Shown here piece after piece: positions 1 to 8,480 of a DNA stretch of 64,000 bases (positions within the stretch are counted from its first letter, which is position 1; every line of letters starts with the position of its first letter). Under the pieces are notes generated by a model that saw only the letters and a list, made by a program, of their open reading frames with translations, was not told the DNA's origin and did no database searches. Source of the stretch: Streptomyces sp. SirexAA-E (GTDB taxonomy: Bacteria; Actinomycetota; Actinomycetes; Streptomycetales; Streptomycetaceae). Made by a program: the position numbers and the translations under genes. The stretch spans positions 5,146,001 through 5,210,000 of the forward strand of contig NC_015953.1 in the NCBI RefSeq assembly GCF_000177195.2. Reading direction: 5' to 3'.

Positions 1-1556
1 TCGTCGGTGCCGTCGCGGTTGTCCTCGCCGTTGGCCTCGTTGTGCTTGTGCTCGTAACTCACCAGGTCGCGCAGGGTGAAACCGTCGTGCGCGGTGACGA
101 AGTTGACCGAGGCGTACGGGCGACGGCCGCCCCAGGCGTACAGGTCGCTGGAGCCGGTGAGCCGGTAGCCGAGATCGCGCACGTCGGGCAGGGCGCCGCG
201 CCAGAAGTCGCGTACGGCGTCGCGGTAGCGGTCGTTCCACTCGGTCCACAGCGGCGGGAAGGCGCCCACCTGGTAACCGCCGTTGCCCACGTCCCACGGT
301 TCCGCGATCAGCTTGACGCGGCGCAGCACCGGGTCCTGGGCGATCACCGCGAGGAACGGGGAGAGCATGTCGACGTCGTGCATCGAACGGGCCAGCGCCG
401 CCGCCAGGTCGAAGCGGAAGCCGTCGACGCCCATCTCGGTCACCCAGTAGCGCAGGGAGTCCGTGATCAGCCGCAGGACATGGGGCTGGACCACGTGCAG
501 GGTGTTGCCGCAGCCGGTGTAGTCGGCGTAGCGGCGGGCGTCGTCCTGGAGGCGGTAGTAGCCGCGGTTGTCGATGCCCCGCAGCGACAGCATGGGGCCG
601 AGCTCGCCGGCCTCCGCCGTGTGGTTGTAGACGACGTCGAGGATCACCTCGATCCCGGCGTCGTGCAGGGCGTGGACCATCTGCTTGAACTCGCCGACCT
701 GGCCGCCGGCCGTGCCGCTCGCCGCGTAGTCGGCGTGCGGGGCGAAGTAGCCGATGGAGTTGTACCCCCAGTAGTTGCGCAGCCCGCGCCGCAGCAGGTG
801 GTCCTCGTGGGCGAACTGGTGGACGGGGAGCAGCTCGACGGCCGTCACCCCGAGCCGCCGCAGATGGCCGATCGCGGCGGGATGGGCGAGCCCGGCGTAG
901 GTACCGCGCAGCTCGGGAGGGATGCCGGGGTGGAGCCTGGTGAAGCCGCGCACGTGCAGTTCGTAGATGACCGTGTCGGCCCAGGGCGTCTTGGGGCGGC
1001 GGTCGTCGGCCCAGTCGTCGTCGTCATGGACGACGACCCCCTTGGGGACGAACGGGGCCGAGTCGCGGTCGTCGCGCACGGTGTCCGCGACGTGCTGATC
1101 GGGCCAGTCCCGGACGTGCCCGTAGACCTCGGGCGGCAGAGTGAACGTTCCGTCGACCGCGCGGGCGTACGGGTCCAGGAGCAGCTTCGCCGCGTTCCAC
1201 CGGGCGCCGGTCCAGGGGTCCCAGCGGCCGTGCACCCGGTACCCGTAGCGCTGCCCGGCACCCACCCCGGGGACGAAGCCGTGCCAGATCTCGTGGGTGA
1301 GCTCGGTCAGCGGCAGCCGCGTCTCACGGCCCGCCGCGTCGAACAGGCAGAGCTCGACGGCCTCCGCCCCGGCCGCCCAGAGGGCGAAATTGGTGCCGGC
1401 CACCCCGTCCGGGCCGACCCGGAAGCGGGCCCCGAGCGGCATCGGGGCACCCGGCCATACGGGTGGTCCGTCCGGTTCCCGCCGCGGTGCCCCTCCGCCC
1501 GCCGCCGGCCGCCCCGTCGTACGCGGCGCTTCCTCCTGCTCGGCTGTGCTCGACAC
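1..1556 (-). CDS. glgX: Glycogen debranching enzyme GlgX, 3' part beyond window
   Basis: Glycoside hydrolase family 13 isoamylase-type debranching enzyme, which cleaves alpha-1,6 branches in glycogen or limit dextrins in the cytoplasm. About 518 N-terminal codons are present and the gene runs off the left edge, so the C-terminus is missing. Visible family blocks are an N-terminal carbohydrate-binding fold (GTNFALWAAGAEAVELCLFD), the barrel motif DVVYNHTAE, the catalytic-nucleophile block GVDGFRFDLA, the acid block LIAEPWD and the NFVTAHDGFTL block. The GTG at 1554-1556 is chosen because GGGAGG lies about 7 nt upstream. It is divergent from the L,D-transpeptidase pair. Its place in glycogen metabolism is family knowledge; no other glg gene is seen here. 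Confidence 0.93.
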   Translation of the reverse strand, partial: MSSTAEQEEAPRTTGRPAAGGGAPRREPDGPPVWPGAPMPLGARFRVGPDGVAGTNFALWAAGAEAVELCLFDAAGRETRLPLTELTHEIWHGFVPGVGAGQRYGYRVHGRWDPWTGARWNAAKLLLDPYARAVDGTFTLPPEVYGHVRDWPDQHVADTVRDDRDSAPFVPKGVVVHDDDDWADDRRPKTPWADTVIYELHVRGFTRLHPGIPPELRGTYAGLAHPAAIGHLRRLGVTAVELLPVHQFAHEDHLLRRGLRNYWGYNSIGYFAPHADYAASGTAGGQVGEFKQMVHALHDAGIEVILDVVYNHTAEAGELGPMLSLRGIDNRGYYRLQDDARRYADYTGCGNTLHVVQPHVLRLITDSLRYWVTEMGVDGFRFDLAAALARSMHDVDMLSPFLAVIAQDPVLRRVKLIAEPWDVGNGGYQVGAFPPLWTEWNDRYRDAVRDFWRGALPDVRDLGYRLTGSSDLYAWGGRRPYASVNFVTAHDGFTLRDLVSYEHKHNEANGEDNRDGTD

Positions 1557-1712
1557 CTCTCAGCCTCCCGCGACTCGTCGGACGGGCCCCCCGGGGAAAG
1601 GGCGTGCGGCGCCTGGGCCACGGCCCTTCCTGGTGGTGTCCTCCCCCCTGTTCTGCCCACGGCCGGGCCCGCACTCACGTTTCCCCGGGGCGGGCCCGTC
1701 GTTGGGGGGAGC

Positions 1713-2933
1713 GTGAACCACGAAGCGAAGAGAGCACGGGCGGGTTCGGCCGCCGTGCTGACATGGGCAGGACTGTTCACCGTGCTGGCCGTACTCACGG
1801 GCTGCACCCAGGCGACGTCGTTCTTCGGGGACGGCCGCGCGCCGGGGGACGCCATCCGCATCGTCCCGAAGGACGGTGCCGAGAACGTGGGCGCGGACGA
1901 CCGGATCGAGGTGACCGTCCCCGACGGCCGGCTCGAACGGGTCAAGGTGACACGGATCGAGGACGCGGAGCAGGAGGAGGTGCCGGGGAAGATCGCCGGC
2001 AACGGCCGGTCCTGGGCGCCGGAAGACAAGGAGTACCGGCTCGGGCTCGCCGGGAAGTACAGCGTCGAGGCCGTCGCGGTCGACGGCGACGGCCGCCGCT
2101 CGGCCCGCAGCACCACCTTCACCACCCTGGTCCCCAAGGACCGCTTCATCGGCTACTTCAAGCCGGAGAACCGGTCGACCGTGGGCACCGGCATGATCGT
2201 CTCCTTCGACTTCAACCGGCCGGTCAGGAACCGCGCCGCGGTCGAGAAGGCGATCCGGATCACCACCGAGCCGCAGGTCGAGGTGGTGGGCCACTGGTTC
2301 GGCACGGAGCGGCTGGACTTCCGGCCCGCTCAGTACTGGGAGCCGGGCACCGAGGTCACCGTCGACGTCGGACTGCGGGACGTGGAGGGCGCCCCGGGCG
2401 TCTACGGCAGCCAGCGCAAGAAGGTGACCTTCCGGGTCGGCCGCTCGCAGACGTCCGTGGTCGACGCCGCGGCCCACACCATGGAGGTGCGGCGCGACGG
2501 CGAGGTCGTCAGCACGGTGCCGATCACGGCGGGCGCCGAGAAGACCACGACGTACAACGGGAAGATGGTGGTCTCCGAGCTGCACGAGGTGACCCGGATG
2601 GACGGGCGGACCGTCGGCTTCGGCGGCGAGTACGACATCAAGGACGTCCCGCACGCCATCCGGCTCACCAAGTCCGGCACCTTCCTGCACGGCAACTACT
2701 GGGAATCCCCCGACATCTTCGGCTCCGACAACACCAGCCACGGCTGCATCGGACTGCGGGACATCAAGGGCGGGAGCTCGGACACCCCGGCCGGATGGTT
2801 CTTCGAGCGGACCCTCGTCGGCGACGTGGTCGAGGTGGTCAACTCCACGGACAAGACGGTCGCCCCGGACAACGGCCTCAGTGGCTGGAATCTCGGGTGG
2901 CCGCAGTGGAAGGCGGGTTCCGCGCTGCGCTGA
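1713..2933 (+). CDS. L,D-transpeptidase lipoprotein (first of tandem pair)
   Basis: Cell-wall L,D-transpeptidase of 406 residues, expected to form 3-3 peptidoglycan cross-links or attach proteins at the outer membrane face. The N-terminus has basic residues, a hydrophobic stretch and lipobox LTGC. Two Ig-like segments (about 45-270) follow, then a YkuD domain with HGNYW and the catalytic SHGC at 342-345. The GTG start at 1713 follows GGGGGA closely. The following gene is a close paralogue with the same domain order, so this is a tandem duplication similar in architecture to mycobacterial LdtMt2. A perfect hairpin separates the two. The cross-linking role is inferred from the family. Confidence 0.9.
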   Translation: MNHEAKRARAGSAAVLTWAGLFTVLAVLTGCTQATSFFGDGRAPGDAIRIVPKDGAENVGADDRIEVTVPDGRLERVKVTRIEDAEQEEVPGKIAGNGRSWAPEDKEYRLGLAGKYSVEAVAVDGDGRRSARSTTFTTLVPKDRFIGYFKPENRSTVGTGMIVSFDFNRPVRNRAAVEKAIRITTEPQVEVVGHWFGTERLDFRPAQYWEPGTEVTVDVGLRDVEGAPGVYGSQRKKVTFRVGRSQTSVVDAAAHTMEVRRDGEVVSTVPITAGAEKTTTYNGKMVVSELHEVTRMDGRTVGFGGEYDIKDVPHAIRLTKSGTFLHGNYWESPDIFGSDNTSHGCIGLRDIKGGSSDTPAGWFFERTLVGDVVEVVNSTDKTVAPDNGLSGWNLGWPQWKAGSALR

Positions 2934-2953
2934 CCACCGTCCCGACCTGCACA

Positions 2954-2980
2954 GGTCCCGGGGAAGACCTCCCCGGGACC
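2954..2980 (+). terminator. Hairpin terminator after first L,D-transpeptidase
   Basis: Perfect 11-bp inverted repeat GGTCCCGGGGA / TCCCCGGGACC with a 5-nt loop, 20 nt after the stop codon. There is no U tract, as is usual in Streptomyces. It suggests that the two paralogues are transcribed at least partly separately. Confidence 0.7.
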
Positions 2981-3147
2981 GCCGGCCGGCTTCTCGGGGA
3001 TGACGGGGGCGCGTTGGGACACAACGGTGACATTCCGGGGGAGTTCTCCTCGCGCCCGGTGTGATTGTCTTGCGCCGAGCGTGCACATCTAGCGCGCGGG
3101 AGTGCGGGCCATGGCGGGGCCAGGCCGTGCGAGGGGAGACGACCACG

Positions 3148-4404
3148 ATGAACGGGCTGCCGATATCGGGGGCATCGGCCGGGGCCGGCAGGGGACGGGA
3201 CGTGCGCGGGGCTCATGGGCCTCTGGCACTGGTACTCGGCGCCCTGCTGTTGCTGGTGACGGCGTGCGGGGGGAGCGGCGCCGCCGCCGACAAGGGTGAG
3301 GACGCCAAGGCCGCCCCGCGGAAGACCGCGGACACCAGCGCCTCGCAGGCGGTGGTGACCATCGCGCCGAAGGACGGTGCCGACGGTGTGGCGACCAGCG
3401 GTGAACTTCAGATCACGGCCGCGCGGGGGAAGCTGAGCACCGTGAAGGTCGCCGACCCCAAGGGCAACGAGGTCGCGGGCGTGATCGCCGCCGACGGACT
3501 GAGCTGGGTGCCGGACCGGCATCTGGCCGCGGCGACCAAGTACGCGGTGCACGCGGTGGCCGAGGACGAGAAGGGCCGCCAGTCGGCCAAGGACACCACC
3601 TTCACCACGCTCGTGCCGAAGAACACCTTCATCGGGCAGTACACCCCCGAGGACGGTTCGACGGTCGGCGTCGGCATGCCGGTGTCGATCCACTTCACCC
3701 GGGGCATCACCGACCCCGAGGCCGTCGAGAAGGCGATCAAGGTGACGGCGGAGCCGGCCGTGGAGATCGAGCCCCACTGGTTCGGCAACGACCGCCTCGA
3801 CTTCCGCCCGGAGAAGTACTGGGCCGCGGGCACCAAGGTCACCCTGCGCCTCGACCTCGACGGCGTCGAGGGACGGCCGGGGGTCTACGGCAAGCAGGCC
3901 AAGACCGTGTCGTTCACCGTCGGCCGCAGCCAGGTCTCCACCGTCGACGCGCGCTCGCACCGCATGAAGGTCGTCCGGGACGGCAAGCAGATCAAGGACA
4001 TCCCGATCTCGGCGGGCGCGAGGCCGACGACCACGTACAACGGTCAGATGGTCATCAGCGAGAAGCTGGAGGTGACCCGCATGGACGGTGACACCGTCGG
4101 TTTCGGCGACGAGTACGACATCAAGGACGTCCCCCACGCGATGCGGCTGTCCACCTCGGGCACCTTCATCCACGGCAACTACTGGGGTCCGTCGAGCATC
4201 TTCGGCTCGACCAACACCAGCCACGGCTGCGTCGGCCTGCGGGACGTGCGCGGAGGCCGGGACGGAAAGGCCCCGGCCGCCTGGTTCTTCGACAACTCGC
4301 TGATCGGCGACGTGGTCGTCGTGAAGAACTCCGACGACAAGACGATCCAGCCGGACAACGGCCTCAACGGCTGGAACATGGACTGGGCGGAGTGGACCGA
4401 GTAG
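3148..4404 (+). CDS. L,D-transpeptidase lipoprotein (second of tandem pair)
   Basis: Paralogue of the preceding gene, 418 residues. It has a longer hydrophobic signal ending in lipobox VTAC, two Ig-like repeats, and a YkuD catalytic domain with HGNYW and SHGC (cysteine at about 361). ATG 3148 is preceded by GAGGGGAG with about 9 nt spacing; in-frame codons further upstream lack a binding site. The pair share near-identical blocks (for example TTFTTLVPK and FGxxNTSHGC) but differ in the signal peptide and linker. They may differ in timing or substrate rather than chemistry, which is inference. It ends before a very strong hairpin. Confidence 0.9.
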   Translation: MNGLPISGASAGAGRGRDVRGAHGPLALVLGALLLLVTACGGSGAAADKGEDAKAAPRKTADTSASQAVVTIAPKDGADGVATSGELQITAARGKLSTVKVADPKGNEVAGVIAADGLSWVPDRHLAAATKYAVHAVAEDEKGRQSAKDTTFTTLVPKNTFIGQYTPEDGSTVGVGMPVSIHFTRGITDPEAVEKAIKVTAEPAVEIEPHWFGNDRLDFRPEKYWAAGTKVTLRLDLDGVEGRPGVYGKQAKTVSFTVGRSQVSTVDARSHRMKVVRDGKQIKDIPISAGARPTTTYNGQMVISEKLEVTRMDGDTVGFGDEYDIKDVPHAMRLSTSGTFIHGNYWGPSSIFGSTNTSHGCVGLRDVRGGRDGKAPAAWFFDNSLIGDVVVVKNSDDKTIQPDNGLNGWNMDWAEWTE

Positions 4405-4415
4405 GTACCCTCCGC

Positions 4416-4458
4416 GCGGCGGGCCCGGTGCTGTGACCAACGGCACCGGGCCCGCCGC
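4416..4458 (+). terminator. Long hairpin terminator after second L,D-transpeptidase
   Basis: Perfect 16-bp stem (4416-4431 with 4443-4458) around GGCGGGCCCGGTGC, with an 11-nt loop, starting 12 nt after the stop codon. It insulates the downstream hydratase, which has its own -10 box. Confidence 0.75.
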
Positions 4459-4471
4459 CGTTAGCGGCGGT

Positions 4472-4477
4472 TAACCT
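4472..4477 (+). promoter_or_regulatory. Candidate -10 box, leaderless hydratase mRNA
   Basis: TAACCT ends 7 nt before ATG 4485, so transcription should begin at or next to the start codon. No ribosome-binding site is present. No convincing -35 box is seen. Confidence 0.45.
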
Positions 4478-4484
4478 GCCTCTC

Positions 4485-5252
4485 ATGACCGTAACCCTCG
4501 AAGTACGCGACAACGTCGGCACGATCAGGCTGGACCGTCCGCCGATGAACGCCCTGGACGTCGCCGTCCAGGACCGGCTGCGGGAGCTCGCCGACGAGGC
4601 GGCGCGGCGCGACGACGTGCGGGCCGTGATCCTCTACGGCGGGGAGAAGGTGTTCGCGGCGGGCGCGGACATCAAGGAGATGCAGGCGATGGACCACACG
4701 GCGATGGTCAAGCGCTCCAAGGGCCTCCAGGACTCCTTCACCGCCGTGGCGCGCATCCCCAAGCCCGTGGTGGCGGCCGTCACCGGTTACGCGCTGGGCG
4801 GCGGGTGCGAACTCGCGCTCTGCGCCGACTTCCGGATCGCCGCCGACACCGCCAAGCTCGGACAGCCCGAGATCCTGCTGGGGCTGATCCCCGGCGCCGG
4901 CGGCACCCAGCGCCTCGCCCGGCTCATCGGTCCGTCCAAGGCCAAGGACCTCATCTTCACGGGCCGTCAGGTCAAGGCGGACGAGGCCCTGACGCTCGGC
5001 CTGGTGGACCGGGTGGTGCCCGCCGCCGAGGTGTACGAGCGGGCGCACGCCTGGGCCGCGCGGCTGGCCAAGGGGCCGGCGCTGGCGCTGCGGGCCGCCA
5101 AGGAGTCCGTGGACGCCGGGCTGGAGACGGACATCGACACCGGGCTCACGATCGAACGGACCTGGTTCGCGGGCCTGTTCGCCACAGAGGACCGGGAGCG
5201 CGGGATGCGCAGCTTCGTGGAGGAGGGGCCGGGCAAGGCCACCTTCCGGTGA
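4485..5252 (+). CDS. Enoyl-CoA hydratase/isomerase family protein
   Basis: Crotonase-fold protein of 255 residues that hydrates 2-enoyl-CoA in beta-oxidation or a related acyl-CoA pathway. The oxyanion-hole region FAAGAD (about 57-62) and GYALGGGCEL (101-110) are intact. Glu109 and Glu129 sit where the two catalytic glutamates of true hydratases lie (CELALCADFRIAADTAKLGQ and PEILLGLIPGAGGTQR), so hydratase activity rather than mere crotonase fold is supported. The C-terminal MRSFVEEGPGKATF end is typical. It stands alone between two hairpins, so the pathway cannot be read from context. Confidence 0.9.
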   Translation: MTVTLEVRDNVGTIRLDRPPMNALDVAVQDRLRELADEAARRDDVRAVILYGGEKVFAAGADIKEMQAMDHTAMVKRSKGLQDSFTAVARIPKPVVAAVTGYALGGGCELALCADFRIAADTAKLGQPEILLGLIPGAGGTQRLARLIGPSKAKDLIFTGRQVKADEALTLGLVDRVVPAAEVYERAHAWAARLAKGPALALRAAKESVDAGLETDIDTGLTIERTWFAGLFATEDRERGMRSFVEEGPGKATFR

Positions 5253-5319
5253 CGGAGCGTCAACCGCCCGTACGTGGGGATACGCGGTGACGCCTGTTCA
5301 TCCGTGCGGGCGGATCGGC

Positions 5320-5346
5320 GGGACCTTAAGGGAGCCTTAAGGTCCC
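5320..5346. terminator. Perfect 12-bp inverted repeat after enoyl-CoA hydratase
   Basis: GGGACCTTAAGG and CCTTAAGGTCCC flank a 3-nt loop, 68 nt after the hydratase stop and about 180 nt before the anti-sigma gene. The TTAA-containing arms are unusually AT-rich for a terminator here, so it could also be a protein-binding palindrome. Confidence 0.5.
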
Positions 5347-5527
5347 GTGCCTCCTCCGGCTCCTGCAATTACCCGAAGGTCGCGCGTCGCCCCAGTTGGG
5401 AGCGGTTTTCGACCCTTCTTCCTGCCTCTGGCATATGCCAAGCAGCTGGACCGGAAGGGCTGTGTGCGGGTGTTGGATTCGCCGGGAACGGCCACGGAGC
5501 GCCCGCGCGGCGGCCATGATGGGGGGC

Positions 5528-6031
5528 ATGGCGGGCCTGGAGGGTGTGGAGCAGCCGCGACCGCGCAGCAGTGCGGCAGCGGCACGCTGGAGTACGGCCG
5601 CGGATGACGAACAGGCGTTCAAAGAACTGGAGTTGTTCGGAAATCCGACGGAGGAAGAGGTGCGGTTGCCCTCGCGCCCGCAGTCCGCGGCCACTGCCCG
5701 GCGGATCACCTCCTGCGTGATGCTGCGACAGTGGCAACTCTCGCCGCAGACCGCCGAGCACGGTGTGCTGCTCGTCTCCGAACTCGTCGGCAACGCGGTA
5801 CGGCACACCGGTGCGCGGGTCTTCGGGCTGCGGATGCTGCGCCGCCGGGGCTGGGTCCGTATCGAGGTGCGCGACCCCTCGCGCGGCCTGCCCTGCCTCA
5901 TGCCCGTCCGGGAGATGGACGTCAGTGGGCGCGGCATCTTCCTCGTCGACAAGCTCTCCGACCGCTGGGGTGTCGACCTGCTGCCGCGCGGCAAGACCAC
6001 CTGGTTCGAGATGCGCACCACCGACCGCTGA
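5528..6031 (+). CDS. Anti-sigma factor-type ATP-binding protein (RsbW-like HATPase)
   Basis: Protein of 167 residues with a GHKL/HATPase_c fold like RsbW and SpoIIAB: N-box LLVSELVGNAVRHT, G1-type VRDPSRGLP and G2-type GRGIFLVDKLSDRWGV. Streptomyces has many such regulators, which act as serine kinases of STAS antagonists or bind sigma factors. The N-terminal 60 residues are a charged extension. ATG 5528 is preferred from remembered family start sites; ATG 5516 and 5519 are in frame alternatives and none has a clean ribosome-binding site. It is the nearest candidate partner for the STAS protein at 11610-12002, but that link is inference. Confidence 0.8.
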   Translation: MAGLEGVEQPRPRSSAAAARWSTAADDEQAFKELELFGNPTEEEVRLPSRPQSAATARRITSCVMLRQWQLSPQTAEHGVLLVSELVGNAVRHTGARVFGLRMLRRRGWVRIEVRDPSRGLPCLMPVREMDVSGRGIFLVDKLSDRWGVDLLPRGKTTWFEMRTTDR

Positions 6032-6045
6032 TCCCCACGCACACC

Positions 6046-6087
6046 AGAAGCCCCCGTCGGCCGGGGTGCGGCGCTTCGGGGGCTTCT
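6046..6087 (+). terminator. Hairpin terminator after anti-sigma gene
   Basis: Perfect 11-bp stem AGAAGCCCCCG / CGGGGGCTTCT with a 20-nt loop, 15 nt after the stop. Confidence 0.7.
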
Positions 6088-6417
6088 GTGGGGGGCCGTG
6101 GAATGGGGGGTGTGTCCACGGCCGCTTGTGGGACCTGGCTCGGGTCGGAGGAGGTCGTGTCACCGACTATGGCAGATGGGCGACGCCGGTGCCAAAACCC
6201 CACTTGGTGCACTGTTGGGCAAAACGGTCTATTTCGCTTCTGAATCACAGGTGTGATGGGTCACTTGCCTGGTTTTTGCCGTACCTGGAGGGGCTGGGCG
6301 AGTGATTCATTGATCACCTCAGCGAAGTGTCGTGCCCCGTGTGCCACCGGTCGGGCCCTACCGTGTCCCGGGTCACGGGAGCGCCCGCTCCCGCCCGGAA
6401 CCAGGGGGGGGGCCGCC
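6088..6417. other. Intergenic region before deacetylase-like gene
   Basis: About 330 bases without a credible gene. A less GC-rich patch at about 6185-6330 probably contains the promoter for the following lipoprotein gene. TACCGT near 6359 is a weak -10 candidate. No clear operator or RNA element was recognised. Confidence 0.4.
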
Positions 6418-7263
6418 ATGGACGGTCGCAGGACGGTGGTGCTCCGCCGCACGGCCCTGCGCGCCGCCGCCGGCGCCCTGCTGACCGGCGCGGCCACCGG
6501 CTGTGCGGACGGCGGCCGGGGCGCCCACGCCCCGCAGGGGCCGCGCTCCGCACCGGAGGGGCCGCGCTCCGCACCGGAGCCGGACGGCGCCCGGCAGGCG
6601 GACGGCGCCCGGCAGACGGAGGGCCCGGGCCGGATGGCCGCGGCTCCCCGCCGCTTCGCGAGCCTGCCCGGCCAGATCGAGCACGGCTCCCGTGCCAGGC
6701 CCCGGGTCGCCCTCACCTTCGGCGGCGAGGGTGACCCGGCCCTCGCCCTCAGGGTCCTGGCCGACGCCGAGCGGGCGGGCGCCCGGCTCACCGTCCTGGC
6801 CGTCGGCGACTGGCTCGACGCCCACCCCGAGATGGCCCGCCGGATCCTCGACGGCGGCCACGAACTCGGCAACCACACCCAGAGCCACCCCGACGTCAAC
6901 GCGCTGGACGAGGCGCGGGCGTACGCGGAGATCACCGACTGCGCCCGACGTCTGCGCCGCCTCACCGGCTCCATCGGCACCTGGTTCCGGCCCTCGCGCA
7001 GCCGGCGCGCCACCCCGCTCGTCGAGGACCTCGCCCGCCGGGCCGGCTACCCGCACGTCCTCTCCTACGACGTGGACTCCCTCGACCTCACCTCGCCGGG
7101 AGTCGCGGCGGTCACCCGCAAGGTCACCGGCGAACTGCGCAACGGGTCGGTGGTGAGCCTGCACTTCGGCACCCGGGACACCGTCGCCGCACTGCCCCTC
7201 CTGCTCACCGAGATCGATCGGCGGGGACTGCGCGCGGTGACGGCGACGGAGCTGTTCACCTGA
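6418..7263 (+). CDS. Polysaccharide deacetylase-like lipoprotein with altered active site
   Basis: Exported protein of 281 residues. The N-terminus carries twin arginines, a hydrophobic stretch and lipobox-like ATGC at 26-29, then a repetitive Pro/Ala/Arg linker (about 36-75), then a NodB-type (carbohydrate esterase 4) fold. Motif 2 is kept (GNHTQSHPD, His153 and His157). Motif 1, normally TFDDG, reads TFGGEG at 100-105, losing both the base and the metal aspartate. The C-terminal LHD motif reads LHFG. It may therefore be a non-catalytic binder or have changed chemistry. ATG 6418 follows a run of G; upstream in-frame starts would hide the signal peptide. Confidence 0.8.
   Translation: MDGRRTVVLRRTALRAAAGALLTGAATGCADGGRGAHAPQGPRSAPEGPRSAPEPDGARQADGARQTEGPGRMAAAPRRFASLPGQIEHGSRARPRVALTFGGEGDPALALRVLADAERAGARLTVLAVGDWLDAHPEMARRILDGGHELGNHTQSHPDVNALDEARAYAEITDCARRLRRLTGSIGTWFRPSRSRRATPLVEDLARRAGYPHVLSYDVDSLDLTSPGVAAVTRKVTGELRNGSVVSLHFGTRDTVAALPLLLTEIDRRGLRAVTATELFT
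6538..6579. repeat. Tandem 21-bp repeat in the linker of the deacetylase-like gene
   Basis: Two perfect 21-bp copies (6538-6558 and 6559-6579) encode repeated GPRSAPE. They are followed by a second short in-frame duplication encoding DGARQ twice (about 6584-6617). Both lie in the linker, so copy number could vary without frameshift. Confidence 0.8.
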
Positions 7264-7411
7264 GGTACCGGCCCGGCGGGGCTGCGCGCTCCCCGGGTGG
7301 GCGACGCCGACGCGGCGGCACGGCAAGACTGGCCGATTCTCGAGCGTCCCGCGCGGCGCGGCCGTCGATCCCCGTCCCCTGCCCGCGTTCCACGGACGGG
7401 CCTGTCGCGAT

Positions 7412-7455
7412 CCACAGGGCCCGGGGACCTGTCGCCGGGTCGCCGGGCCCTGTGG
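7412..7455. terminator. Bidirectional hairpin between convergent genes
   Basis: Perfect 13-bp stem CCACAGGGCCCGG / CCGGGCCCTGTGG with an 18-nt loop, between the ends of the deacetylase-like gene and the terpene synthase. Confidence 0.75.
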
Positions 7456-7472
7456 CCGTCCCGCGTGCGCCG

Positions 7473-8480
7473 TCAGGCGGCGAAGTGCCGCGAGAGGGTG
7501 TCCCTGCGGTCCACCTCGACCAGATCGGGACGTGTGTAGCGTTCGGCGCGCGCGTGGTAGTCGAAGTCGCCGCGCACCAGGCCCCGGTAGTCCCGTACGC
7601 AGCACTCCAGGGCCGCCCTGGTGGATCCTTCGATGCCGGCCGCCGCTATTTCCTCGACGAGTTCCCTCTCGGCCCGCTGGACTCGCTCGGCGATGCGTGC
7701 CAGTTGAATTCCGGCCTCGTCGACGGCCTCCTGGAGCGTGGTCCTGCGGTCCCGCTGAATGAGCCGGACCGCGTTGTGCTCATATCCGAGAACGGCCTCC
7801 TTCTCGAAGGAGCAGATGTCGTTGCACAGACCCGAATGATCGGTGACCGCGGTGCGCAGGGCGATATACGCGGGCAGGCTGCGGGCGGATTCCGGAAGAT
7901 CTATCCCGGCGGTGATCTCATGGAGATCCAGGAAGGGCTGCATGGCCACGGAGTCCCGGCGGTGCCGGGCGAAGTCGGCCCGGCTCGGCACCTGTCCCGC
8001 CGCTCGCTCCACCGCCTCCGCGTAGTAGGTCCAGAGCCAGGCGGCGGTGTCGCGGCGGAACTGCCGGTTCCAGGCGGGCGAACGGTCGCGGCAGGTGCGG
8101 TCCCGCAGTCCTTCGAGCGCGTGCTCCATGGGGACCAGCGGCTTCTCCCCGTCCAGTACGTCCACCAGCCGGGCGATGGATTTCTCGCACATCCGCGGGT
8201 CGCGGCCGGCCGGTCCGTCGTCGAACTCGTCGTCCACCAGGAACGCCCAGAAAAGCCACTGGCAGAAGAGATCGAGATCCTCCTGGGAGGCTCGCGGGAA
8301 TATGAGCGAAATCCAGAGTTCGGGGCGCGTGCGGAGCATCTTCTTCCGGGCGACGGGGGAGAGATCGAGGTCGTTCTCCTCCGCCCACCGCCAGGCCGCC
8401 GCCTTGGTCTCCTCCATGCCCGGATTGCATCCCGCGCTCTGGAACGGCATATGAAACACCGGTAAAACAATCTGGCTCAT
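7473..8480 (-). CDS. Class I terpene synthase (probable sesquiterpene cyclase)
   Basis: Protein of 335 residues, usual size for bacterial class I terpene cyclases, which ionise a prenyl diphosphate with three Mg ions. The aspartate-rich motif DDEFDD is at 83-88. The NSE triad is N220, S224, E228 in NDICSFEKE. A C-terminal Arg-Tyr pair occurs in ERYTRPD. All metal-binding residues are present, so activity is expected, most likely on farnesyl diphosphate. The cyclic product cannot be told from sequence. ATG 8480 has GAGGGG about 6 nt upstream. No cytochrome P450, prenyltransferase or other tailoring gene adjoins it, so it looks like an orphan terpene locus. Confidence 0.88.
   Translation of the reverse strand: MSQIVLPVFHMPFQSAGCNPGMEETKAAAWRWAEENDLDLSPVARKKMLRTRPELWISLIFPRASQEDLDLFCQWLFWAFLVDDEFDDGPAGRDPRMCEKSIARLVDVLDGEKPLVPMEHALEGLRDRTCRDRSPAWNRQFRRDTAAWLWTYYAEAVERAAGQVPSRADFARHRRDSVAMQPFLDLHEITAGIDLPESARSLPAYIALRTAVTDHSGLCNDICSFEKEAVLGYEHNAVRLIQRDRRTTLQEAVDEAGIQLARIAERVQRAERELVEEIAAAGIEGSTRAALECCVRDYRGLVRGDFDYHARAERYTRPDLVEVDRRDTLSRHFAA

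Noticed and set aside
42..1712. Long plus-strand open frame running into the first L,D-transpeptidase
   Set aside because: The minus strand here encodes unmistakable GlgX; the plus frame is antisense shadow, and the real transpeptidase start is GTG 1713.
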